A DNA stretch of 11,017 nt from Aalborgiella sp043775055. Lineage in GTDB: Bacteria; Pseudomonadota; Gammaproteobacteria; Burkholderiales; Burkholderiaceae_C. Location: the NCBI GenBank assembly GCA_043775055.1, contig JAYVSU010000110.1, positions 1 through 11,017 of the forward strand, read 5' to 3'. This document shows, in pieces, positions 1 through 6,229 of this stretch. Below the pieces are notes generated by a model. That model searched no databases. It worked only from the letters and a program-made list of their open reading frames with translations, and was not told the DNA's origin. Each line of letters starts with the position of its first letter. The first letter of the stretch is position 1. A program made the translations under genes and the position numbers.

Positions 1-391
1 TGGTGCCGTTGGTCGCGCTTTGGTGTGCAAAAAAGTTATTGGTTGCCATGTCGGTTGAATGGGCATTCGCCGCCTGTTGCAGCTGGCCATTCCATACCAC
101 TGCGCCCACTGCTGGGTAGCTGACGCCGCCGCACACGGCACCCGCTGCGCGGTAAGCATTCACCCGCGACAACAATTCGCTTTGAAAATTCGCCAAACCA
201 CAAGTGCCGTCGGCTTGCTCAGCTAGCGCAGCAGGCCTTGCAGGCGTCGTAGCGCTCGCAGTATCTGAGCCCGTGGTAGCTGCCGCGCCTGTGCTGGAGT
301 CTCCACCACAGGCCGATAACACCAAAGTTATAGCCAGACCCAACAGCAAACTAGAAAGGACTTTGAGCGGATTTAGCGGCTTTGACAGCAT
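1..391 (-). CDS. CAP/SCP-domain lipoprotein, 3' part cut off by window edge
   Basis: The minus strand reads an open frame of 130 complete codons from an ATG at 391 to the window edge. The N-terminus is a lipoprotein signal peptide: a basic start, a hydrophobic stretch at about residues 11-25, and a lipobox LSAC with Cys28. A low-complexity Ala/Thr/Ser linker follows (about 31-60), then the start of a CAP (SCP/PR-1) domain. The CAP signs are a first helix of the type LLSRVNAYR, Trp100, and the segment around AANAHSTDMA and NNFFAHQS, which carries the two family histidines at H111 and H123. Such proteins are exported; in bacteria their function is mostly unknown. An in-frame stop lies only four codons upstream (404-406), which fixes the start, and a weak GAAAG ribosome site precedes it. 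The C-terminal half lies outside the window. Divergent from the Crp-family gene; no functional link is evident. Confidence 0.85.
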   Translation of the reverse strand, partial: MLSKPLNPLKVLSSLLLGLAITLVLSACGGDSSTGAAATTGSDTASATTPARPAALAEQADGTCGLANFQSELLSRVNAYRAAGAVCGGVSYPAVGAVVWNGQLQQAANAHSTDMATNNFFAHQSATNGT

Positions 392-602
392 TGAAGCGTA
401 CTTTCAAACGGTTGATGGCCTCTGCCTGAACATATTAAATTGGTCACAGAGTTGAATATCAAGCATCATAGGCTGCGACTTTGCCGTAATATGAACTTTA
501 GCTGAACAAGATACAGGTTGACACACAAGCGACAACTTCCTGACAAACGCGTCGTCCCACACGCGACAATGTGGACATACTCAGTCACTCAAAAGACAAG
601 CC
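392..602. promoter_or_regulatory. Divergent intergenic region between CAP lipoprotein and Crp-family regulator
   Basis: This 211-bp stretch separates two divergently transcribed genes and must hold promoters for both, but neither is clear. A TTGACA hexamer at 518-523 matches a -35 box for the plus strand, yet no good -10 box lies 16-18 bp after it. The region also holds a near-perfect 12-bp direct repeat, listed separately. No RNA gene or convincing small coding frame is seen. Confidence 0.4.
524..569 (+). repeat. 12-bp direct repeat pair upstream of the regulator gene
   Basis: CACAAGCGACAA at 524-535 and CACACGCGACAA at 558-569 match at 11 of 12 positions. Their starts are 34 bp apart, a little over three helical turns. 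The second copy ends 33 bp before the ATG at 603. Position and spacing suggest tandem binding sites for a regulator, perhaps the Crp-family protein encoded just downstream. This is inference: the repeats are not palindromic and do not resemble a CRP or FNR box. Confidence 0.35.
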
Positions 603-1322
603 ATGGACGAACCTATCCTTACTATCGAAGAACGCGAGGCGATCAATTCGGGTCGCTGGTTCTCATCCCTTTCACCTTCACTCAGGCACGACATCCTTCG
701 ATGCGCATATGTCAAACGTTACCGAGACGGCGAACTGATCGCAGCGCGTGGCGAACCACCCGAGACGTGGATTGCCTGCGCCAAGGGCGCCGTGCGGGTG
801 AGTTCGACCTCAGTGTCGGGCAAGCAGATCACGCTGACCTACGTCGAGCCGGGTATTTGGTTTGGCGATGTGTCGATTTTCGACGGCGACCGACGCACGC
901 ACGACGCCTATGCGCATGGCGAGACAACGATTTTGTGTGTTGCCAAGGCAGATTTCAAAAAGATTTTGGCGATTCACACCGAGCTGTACGAAGCGATGTT
1001 GCGGCTCCATGCGCGGCGCATTCGTCAGCTGTTTGGTTTGGTCGAGGACCTCAACACCTTGCCGTTGCGTGCACGATTGGCCAAACAATTGGTTCATTTG
1101 GTGCGCAGCTATGGGGTGCCCAGCCTGTCGGATGGTTCAGAAATGCGCATCAGCCTGCAACTGGCTCAGGAAGAGCTGGCACAACTGTTGGGCGCATCAC
1201 GCCAACGTGTGAACCAAGAGCTCAAATCTATGGAGCGGGAGGAAGTGATTCGCATCGAGCCAGGTGGCTTGGTGATACGCGATCGTGCGGCGCTGATGCG
1301 CATCACCGTGGTGGAAGATTAG
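603..1322 (+). CDS. Crp/Fnr-family transcriptional regulator
   Basis: A 239-residue DNA-binding regulator of usual family length. Residues about 18-125 form the cyclic-nucleotide-binding-like beta-barrel. The segment after FGD (G88, D89, R98, T99) lines up with the phosphate-binding cassette of CRP (G, E, R, S) but has Asp for Glu, so the effector is uncertain. A dimerisation helix follows (about 125-150). The C-terminal winged helix-turn-helix is at about 184-226, with LAQEELAQLLGASRQRVNQE as the helix-turn-helix core. It lacks the N-terminal cysteine cluster of FNR, so it is not an Fe-S oxygen sensor. The ATG at 603 gives a full N-terminus behind a weak AAAGAC ribosome site. The kinase gene begins 37 bp downstream on the same strand, so this is probably the local regulator of the kinase/dehydrogenase pair. 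Paralogous to, but clearly distinct from, the FNR at 6230. Confidence 0.9.
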   Translation: MDEPILTIEEREAINSGRWFSSLSPSLRHDILRCAYVKRYRDGELIAARGEPPETWIACAKGAVRVSSTSVSGKQITLTYVEPGIWFGDVSIFDGDRRTHDAYAHGETTILCVAKADFKKILAIHTELYEAMLRLHARRIRQLFGLVEDLNTLPLRARLAKQLVHLVRSYGVPSLSDGSEMRISLQLAQEELAQLLGASRQRVNQELKSMEREEVIRIEPGGLVIRDRAALMRITVVED

Positions 1323-1359
1323 AAAAATCGAATAAATTAAATGCAGGGCTGATGACTTT

Positions 1360-2445
1360 ATGAGCGATTTTGACCATTTTGTCGGCACCAAACCCGTTGC
1401 GGACAAACATCTGTTTGACGTAGCTGCGCTAAGCAATTACCTTGATCAGTATTTGCCGGGTTTCAAAGGCCCACTCAGCGTCGAAATGTTCAAAGGCGGG
1501 CAATCCAACCCAACGTACAAATTGGTGACGCCCAGCAAGAGTTATGTGATGCGTGCCAAGCCCGGGCCCGTGGTGAAGTTACTGCCCTCTGCGCATGCGG
1601 TCGAGCGCGAATTCGCCGTCATGAGCGGTTTGCATGGCACCGACGTACCCGTACCCACAATGTACTGTTTGTGCGAGGACGAGTCAGTTATTGGCCGCGC
1701 GTTCTACGTGATGGAATTCATGCAAGGCCGCGTCATGTGGGATCAATCTTTGCCGGGCATGACGCCCGTCGAGCGTGGTGCCATCTATGCGGAGATGAAC
1801 CGCGTGATTGCTGCACTGCATAAAGTGGATGTCAACAAGCAAGGTTTGTCTAACTACGGCAAACCGGGCAATTACTTTGAACGCCAAATTGGCCGTTGGA
1901 GCAAGCAATACGTAGCCTCCATCACGCAACCGATTGTGGAGATGGACTACTTGATGACTTGGTTGCCAACGCATATTCCTGCCAGTGCTTTGGACACCAA
2001 CAAAGTCGGCATCGTGCATGGCGATTTCAGACTCGATAACCTGATGTTCCACCCCACCGAGCCACGCGTGTTGGCCGTGTTGGATTGGGAGTTGTCGACC
2101 CTTGGTCATCCGTACGCAGACTTTAGCTACCACTGCATGTCTTGGCACATTCCACCGGGAGCGTTTCGCGGTATCGGTGGCTTGGATTTAGCCGGTTTGG
2201 GCATCCCTTCAGAAGATGAATACATCAGCAGTTACTGCGAACGAACAGGGTTTTGTACGCCAGCAGAACTCAAAGCCGATTGGAATTTTTACCTCGCCTA
2301 CAACCTGTTCCGCCTAGCTGCTATTTTGCAAGGTATCGCCAAACGGGTTGAGGCAGGTACGGCCTCTAGCGCACAAGCTGTCAGTTCAGGCGCCGGTGCG
2401 CGGCTGCTGGCTCAGATGGCTTGGCAGTTTGCACAAAAAGCTTAA
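1360..2445 (+). CDS. APH-fold phosphotransferase (ACAD10/11 N-domain-like, LvaA-like acyl-CoA kinase candidate)
   Basis: A 361-residue protein with the aminoglycoside-phosphotransferase/choline-kinase fold. The N-lobe holds a glycine-containing loop (FKGGQSNPTY, 44-53), the beta strand SYVMRAKPG with basic residues R65 and K67 for ATP binding, and E83 in AVEREF as the likely partner on helix C. The C-lobe has the catalytic loop H220-GDFRLDN with Asp222, and the metal-binding Asp242 in LDWE. The family includes the kinase domain of human ACAD10/ACAD11 and bacterial LvaA, which phosphorylates 4-hydroxyvaleryl-CoA. A drug-resistance role is unlikely, because the gene is followed within 68 bp by an ACAD11-type acyl-CoA dehydrogenase. 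The protein is soluble, with no signal peptide. The ATG at 1360 is preceded by AGGG about 12 bp upstream. The exact substrate is not visible from sequence. Confidence 0.88.
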   Translation: MSDFDHFVGTKPVADKHLFDVAALSNYLDQYLPGFKGPLSVEMFKGGQSNPTYKLVTPSKSYVMRAKPGPVVKLLPSAHAVEREFAVMSGLHGTDVPVPTMYCLCEDESVIGRAFYVMEFMQGRVMWDQSLPGMTPVERGAIYAEMNRVIAALHKVDVNKQGLSNYGKPGNYFERQIGRWSKQYVASITQPIVEMDYLMTWLPTHIPASALDTNKVGIVHGDFRLDNLMFHPTEPRVLAVLDWELSTLGHPYADFSYHCMSWHIPPGAFRGIGGLDLAGLGIPSEDEYISSYCERTGFCTPAELKADWNFYLAYNLFRLAAILQGIAKRVEAGTASSAQAVSSGAGARLLAQMAWQFAQKA

Positions 2446-2513
2446 TTTAGACACTTTCATCATTTTTTGTTGCCCAATTTTTTAACAGTTTCGACCAACC
2501 CAGAGGACACACC

Positions 2514-3788
2514 ATGGATTTTGACTATTCCCCCAAGACTAAAGAGCTGCAAGCCAAAGTCAAGCAGTTCATGGACGAGCATATTTATCCGTCTGAGCAA
2601 GCCTATAAAGACGAGATGGATGCCAACACCTTGGCAGGCAAGCGCTGGTCTGCTTTGCAAACGATTGAAAAGCTCAAGCCCAAAGCCAAAGCTGCGGGGT
2701 TATGGAACTTATTTTTGCCCGTCGACAGCGCAGCAGCCTCTGGCTACACCGGCGCAGGGTTGACGAACCAAGAATATGCACCTTTGGCGGAAATCATGGG
2801 CGCAGTGCCTTGGGCGAGTGAGGTGTTCAATTGCTCTGCCCCTGATACCGGCAACATGGAAACCATTGCCCGATATGGCTCTGATGAAAACAAAGCGCGT
2901 TGGTTAAAACCGCTACTTGATGGCGAGATTCGCTCCGCCTTTGCCATGACCGAGCCAGAAGTGGCTTCTAGCGATGCGACCAACATCCAAACGCGGATTG
3001 AACGCGATGGCGATGAGTATGTCATCAATGGCCGCAAGTGGTGGATTTCAGGCGCTGGCGACCCACGCTGCGCGATTTTCATCACCATGGGCAAAACCGA
3101 CCCCGAAGCGCCGCGCCACTCGCAGCAAAGTATGGTCTTGGTACCCGCAGATGCCAAAGGCATTCATATCAAGCGCACCTTAAACGTCTTGGGTTATGAC
3201 GATGCGCCGCACGGCCACGTTGAGATGACCTTTACCAACGTGCGCGTGCCGGTCAGCAATATTTTGCTGGGCGAAGGCCGTGGCTTTGAAATTGCCCAAG
3301 GGCGCCTTGGGCCTGGACGGATTCATCATTGCATGCGTTTGATTGGCGTGGCTGAGCGTGCTTTGGAGTTGATGTGCCGACGCGCTGCCTCCCGTACCGC
3401 CTTCGGCAAAACCGTCGCCTCACAGACCGTAACGCAAGAACGTATTGCCGAGGCACGCTGCAAAATCGACATGGCGCGTCTGTTGACCCTCAAGGCCGCT
3501 TGGATGATGGACATTGCGGGTAACAAATTTGCTAAAAACGAGATTGCCATGATCAAAGTGGTGGCGCCCAGCATGGCCTGCCAAGTGATTGACTGGGCGA
3601 TGCAGGTGCACGGTGGTGGTGGCATGTGTGATGATTTCCCATTGGCGCTAGCTTACGCACACTCGCGGACTTTGCGTTTTGCCGACGGCCCGGACGAAGT
3701 ACACCGCAACTCGATTGCCAAGTTGGAATTGGGTAAATACGCCGTGAACCCGCGCGAGGTGGAGATGCCTATCACGCGCGGCTGCTAG
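2514..3788 (+). CDS. Acyl-CoA dehydrogenase, ACAD10/11 type
   Basis: A 424-residue FAD-dependent acyl-CoA dehydrogenase, close to the usual length of the single-domain enzymes. The N-terminal helical domain covers about 1-140. AMTEPEVASSDATNI at 144-158 begins the middle beta domain and is typical of the ACAD10/11 branch. The C-terminal helical domain carries the flavin-contacting QVHGGGGM at 364-371. It ends with ADGPDEVHR, where Asp391 sits at the position of the catalytic Glu of medium-chain acyl-CoA dehydrogenase (the YEG motif); human ACAD11 has the same DGPDEVH motif. In the family the paired kinase phosphorylates a hydroxyacyl-CoA, and the dehydrogenase then helps remove the phosphate and yields an enoyl-CoA. 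The start at 2514 follows a good AGAGGA ribosome site. Probably co-transcribed with the kinase gene. No LvaB-like small protein lies between the two. Confidence 0.93.
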   Translation: MDFDYSPKTKELQAKVKQFMDEHIYPSEQAYKDEMDANTLAGKRWSALQTIEKLKPKAKAAGLWNLFLPVDSAAASGYTGAGLTNQEYAPLAEIMGAVPWASEVFNCSAPDTGNMETIARYGSDENKARWLKPLLDGEIRSAFAMTEPEVASSDATNIQTRIERDGDEYVINGRKWWISGAGDPRCAIFITMGKTDPEAPRHSQQSMVLVPADAKGIHIKRTLNVLGYDDAPHGHVEMTFTNVRVPVSNILLGEGRGFEIAQGRLGPGRIHHCMRLIGVAERALELMCRRAASRTAFGKTVASQTVTQERIAEARCKIDMARLLTLKAAWMMDIAGNKFAKNEIAMIKVVAPSMACQVIDWAMQVHGGGGMCDDFPLALAYAHSRTLRFADGPDEVHRNSIAKLELGKYAVNPREVEMPITRGC

Positions 3789-3790
3789 AT

Positions 3791-3816
3791 CGTAACGTAG
3801 CGTAGCGTAGCGTAGC
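3791..3816 (+). repeat. CGTAG pentamer tandem repeat
   Basis: Immediately after the dehydrogenase stop codon are five tandem pentamers: CGTAA at 3791-3795, then four CGTAG units at 3796-3815, followed by a further C. It is non-coding and resembles a slipped-strand microsatellite. Its copy number may vary between strains. Confidence 0.75.
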
Positions 3817-3831
3817 TGCAGACTATGATGC

Positions 3832-3861
3832 AATGGACATCTCCGCATGGCGATGTCCATT
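3832..3861. terminator. Perfect 10-bp hairpin, possible terminator
   Basis: AATGGACATC at 3832-3841 pairs perfectly with GATGTCCATT at 3852-3861 across a 10-nt loop. Inside the loop CC (3843-3844) can also pair with GG (3849-3850). The following sequence is only moderately T-rich (TTTACTACCTTATTT), so it is not a textbook Rho-independent terminator. It could instead protect the 3' end of the dehydrogenase mRNA or act together with the terminator 46 bp further on. Confidence 0.45.
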
Positions 3862-3906
3862 TACTACCTTATTTATAGCAAACTATTGAATAAATACGCC
3901 GGCTAC

Positions 3907-3938
3907 AGCCAAAAACAAGCTCTAAATTGGCTTTTTTA
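3907..3938 (+). terminator. Likely Rho-independent terminator of the plus-strand cluster
   Basis: AGCCAA at 3907-3912 pairs with TTGGCT at 3927-3932 across a 14-nt loop, and the run of T continues after the stem to 3937. The stem is short, but the T-tract follows it only in the plus direction, so it fits the end of the regulator/kinase/dehydrogenase unit. It also lies between convergent genes, where a terminator is expected. Confidence 0.5.
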
Positions 3939-3984
3939 GACTAGACGCCGCAAAAGCACCCGCTACGAATTCCCGATTAGAGGG

Positions 3985-4674
3985 CTAAGGCGTGATGCAC
4001 CACGGGGCTGTGTTGTGGGCATAGCCCATCCACAAAGCCCAAACTGAGCTGGCTGCCAACGCTAACCCGGCCAACCGAACGCCCCAATCGCCAGCGCCCT
4101 TACGCACATTGGTACCCCGCAAGCGTAGCCACAACCAAGGGCCAGCCATCATAGAGACACTGGTGCCCAAGGCAAACAAGCCCATAACCATGGCACCTTC
4201 AAGCGCATGGCCTGTTAAGGTGGCCACCAAGAGCGCTGAGTAAAGCAAACCACAGGGTAAAAAGGTCCAAAGTGCCCCAATCACCAGTGGCGCACCTCTT
4301 CCCTTGCCTGCCGCCAATGCCCGCGCGCCAGCCCAGATTTTGCGGCCAGCATGTTCTAACCAAATAGGTTGCTGGGCTGTCCAGAGCAACAGCAACCCAA
4401 GCACCGCTGTAGCCACATGAAAAAGCGTCCAAACCGGGCGTAGTGCCGCCGATTGGATAGTGAGCCACCCCAAACCCTGCATGGAAGCGGCCGCCAGTGC
4501 ACCCAAAGCAGAATAGCCCAGCACGCGTCCTGCTTGAAAGCTCCACATCGCTGAATTTTTATGCGGGCCTGCTGCCTGCCCTATCCCAGCACAGGCAGCG
4601 CCGCACATGGCGATGCAGTGCGGACCGCCGGCCAAACCCATCAAAAGTGCCGTCAAGGCAAAAGAAGATTGCAT
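3985..4674 (-). CDS. SafE/DsbD_2-type (sulfite exporter TauE/SafE family) membrane protein
   Basis: A 229-residue integral membrane protein with about six hydrophobic segments (roughly 5-28, 48-71, 78-100, 127-155, 160-185, 196-218). The first helix carries GGPHCIAMCGAAC with H19, C20, C24 and C28. The fourth has FLPCGLLYSAL. Both motifs mark the DsbD_2/UreH-like branch often annotated as a sulfite exporter TauE/SafE protein. In many proteobacteria such genes sit beside cco and hemN genes. That context, with the conserved Cys and His in the membrane, suggests copper or thiol handling for cytochrome oxidase assembly rather than sulfite export, but this is inference. It starts 9 bp after the hemN stop, so co-transcription and FNR control through the hemN promoter are likely. 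The ribosome site is poor, which also suggests translational coupling. Confidence 0.82.
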   Translation of the reverse strand: MQSSFALTALLMGLAGGPHCIAMCGAACAGIGQAAGPHKNSAMWSFQAGRVLGYSALGALAAASMQGLGWLTIQSAALRPVWTLFHVATAVLGLLLLWTAQQPIWLEHAGRKIWAGARALAAGKGRGAPLVIGALWTFLPCGLLYSALLVATLTGHALEGAMVMGLFALGTSVSMMAGPWLWLRLRGTNVRKGAGDWGVRLAGLALAASSVWALWMGYAHNTAPWCITP

Positions 4675-4683
4675 CTTGCGATG

Positions 4684-6090
4684 CTAAATGATTTTTGAAA
4701 AGCGCGCGCGTGTGCGGTCGGTTTGCAAGTAACGATCAAACACCATGGCAACAGCACGTACAAAAAACCAACCCATGTCAGTCACCTGAATACTTGAATC
4801 ATCCAAAATAACCAAGCCCTGCCCCGCCAGGGTTTGGAGCGACGCCATTTCTGCAGTAAAGTGACTGCGAAAATCTATCATGAAGCCCAGTTCTATCGAC
4901 TCAAACAAGACATGCCCTTGGCACATCAAAGCCATGATCACGGAGCGACGAATCAAATCATCCCGCGACAGTGCAATACCTCGCACTACCGGAAAGCGCC
5001 CTTGATCCAAGTAGTCGTAATACTCTTCTAGTGTTTTGGCATTTTGGCTGTAAGTCGCCCCAATACGACCTATGGACGACACCCCGAGACCAATCAAATC
5101 ACAATCAGGCTGCGTGCTGTAGCCTTGAAAATTACGATGCAGACGACCTTGGCGTTTGGCAATCGCCAAAGCGTCGGTGGGCAATGCAAAGTGGTCCATA
5201 CCGACATAAACGTAACCAGCCCCGATGAACGCAGCCATAGAGCGTGACAGCATGGACACTTTGGATGAAGCACTTGGCAACTCCAAGGTGACAATCCGCC
5301 GCTGTGGCTTGAAACGTTCGGGCAAATGCGCATACGCATAGAGCGCGATACGATCTGGTCGCAACGCATTGACTTGGGCCAACGTGCGGTCAAAGGATTC
5401 GGGACTTTGCAACGGTAAGCCATAAATCAAATCGACATTGATAGATTCAAAGTTGCGCTGGCGTGCAGCTTCTACCAAGGCAAACACTTGATCGACGGGT
5501 TGGATACGATGCACAGCCTTTTGAACGGCTGGGTCAAAATCTTGTACACCAAAACTCAAACGGTTGAAGCCCAGTTCAGCCAAGGTATCGAGTCGTTTTG
5601 GATCGATGGTCCGTGGATCTACTTCTATCGAGTATTCACCATTTGGTGTGAAGGTAAAGTTACGGCGCAGCATGCCCATCAGAGCTCTTAACTCGTCGTC
5701 TGACATGAACGTTGGCGTCCCACCGCCCAAGTGCAGTTGCGAAACTACTTGACCGACACCCAATTGCGCTGTGTGTAAATCGACCTCTCGGCTCAGATAA
5801 CGTAAATACGCAGTGGCCTTGTCATGGTGCTTGGTGATGATTTTGTTACACGCGCAGTAGTAGCACAAGGATTCACAAAAAGGAATATGCACGTACAAAG
5901 ACAAGGGTAGCGTCATGCCCACAGCGCCTGTACAGCGCAATTTCAGGGCTTGGGTGTAGTCATCTGCGGTAAAGGCCTCAACGAAGCGATCAGCGGTTGG
6001 ATACGACGTGTAACGCGGTCCAGAAACATCAAACCGACGCAAGAGGTCTTCAGATATGACAGATAGGGGTTCAGCAACAGCTGCATTCAT
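4684..6090 (-). CDS. hemN: Oxygen-independent coproporphyrinogen III dehydrogenase
   Basis: A 468-residue radical SAM enzyme that oxidatively decarboxylates coproporphyrinogen III to protoporphyrinogen IX without oxygen, in the cytoplasmic haem pathway. The radical SAM cluster motif is C72-ESL-C76-YY-C79, followed by C81, matching the HemN pattern CX3CX2CXC. Upstream is GPRYTSYPTADRF (24-36), typical of true HemN rather than of HemW-like proteins. GGGTP, which contacts SAM, follows. The C-terminal HemN domain includes IRRSVIMALMCQG. Length is normal for the family. The ATG at 6090 has an AGGA ribosome site seven bases upstream. It is divergent from fnr and probably activated by FNR under low oxygen through the box at 6141. 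The downstream membrane protein gene is 9 bp away. Confidence 0.97.
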   Translation of the reverse strand: MNAAVAEPLSVISEDLLRRFDVSGPRYTSYPTADRFVEAFTADDYTQALKLRCTGAVGMTLPLSLYVHIPFCESLCYYCACNKIITKHHDKATAYLRYLSREVDLHTAQLGVGQVVSQLHLGGGTPTFMSDDELRALMGMLRRNFTFTPNGEYSIEVDPRTIDPKRLDTLAELGFNRLSFGVQDFDPAVQKAVHRIQPVDQVFALVEAARQRNFESINVDLIYGLPLQSPESFDRTLAQVNALRPDRIALYAYAHLPERFKPQRRIVTLELPSASSKVSMLSRSMAAFIGAGYVYVGMDHFALPTDALAIAKRQGRLHRNFQGYSTQPDCDLIGLGVSSIGRIGATYSQNAKTLEEYYDYLDQGRFPVVRGIALSRDDLIRRSVIMALMCQGHVLFESIELGFMIDFRSHFTAEMASLQTLAGQGLVILDDSSIQVTDMGWFFVRAVAMVFDRYLQTDRTRARFSKII

Positions 6091-6112
6091 GGATATTCCT
6101 CAGCAATGGCTT

Positions 6113-6118
6113 AATATG
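6113..6118 (-). promoter_or_regulatory. Candidate -10 box of the hemN promoter
   Basis: The minus strand reads CATATT here, matching TATAAT at 4 of 6 positions. Its centre is 32 bp from the centre of the FNR box. That would put the transcription start near 6106 and the FNR box at -41.5, the standard class II activator position. Alternative registers one or two bases away match equally well, so the exact start is uncertain. Confidence 0.5.
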
Positions 6119-6140
6119 CCTCATGTGTCCTGTGCATTTC

Positions 6141-6154
6141 TTGATGTTGGTCAA
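6141..6154. promoter_or_regulatory. FNR (Anr-type) binding site between hemN and fnr
   Basis: TTGATGTTGGTCAA matches the FNR consensus TTGAT-N4-ATCAA at nine of ten defined bases, the one difference being G for A at 6150. It lies 51 bp before the hemN start and 76 bp before the fnr start. Candidate -10 boxes lie at equal distance on both sides, so it could activate hemN and also control fnr itself. Confidence 0.8.
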
Positions 6155-6176
6155 CTGACACGAAAATGACAAAAAC

Positions 6177-6182
6177 TAAATT
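6177..6182 (+). promoter_or_regulatory. Candidate -10 box of the fnr promoter
   Basis: TAAATT matches TATAAT at 4 of 6 positions. Its centre is 32 bp from the FNR box centre, mirroring the hemN side. This predicts a start near 6189 with the FNR box at -41.5. Because the region is AT-rich, a chance match is possible. Confidence 0.4.
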
Positions 6183-6229
6183 TACCCTCCTGTTAGCATC
6201 ATTGTGCAAATGGTGACAAAATCATTGGT

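Noticed and set aside
204..455. Plus-strand 83-codon frame at the left end
   Set aside because: It is antisense to the CAP-domain lipoprotein, whose signal peptide, lipobox and CAP motifs are convincing; the plus-strand translation has no comparable support.
557..574. CCACA-N8-TGTGG inverted repeat as a CRP operator
   Set aside because: Its half-sites point outward compared with TGTGA-N6-TCACA and the arms are only 5 bp, so it does not resemble a CRP site.
518..1363. Long plus-strand frame (281 codons) starting at TTG over the Crp-family gene
   Set aside because: It is in a different frame from the clear Crp/Fnr protein at 603-1322, is very rich in Arg, Cys and Trp, and has no recognisable domain, as expected of an out-of-frame shadow.
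1360..2445. Aminoglycoside resistance gene
   Set aside because: The APH fold is shared with many metabolic kinases, and the adjacent ACAD11-type dehydrogenase points to acyl-CoA metabolism.
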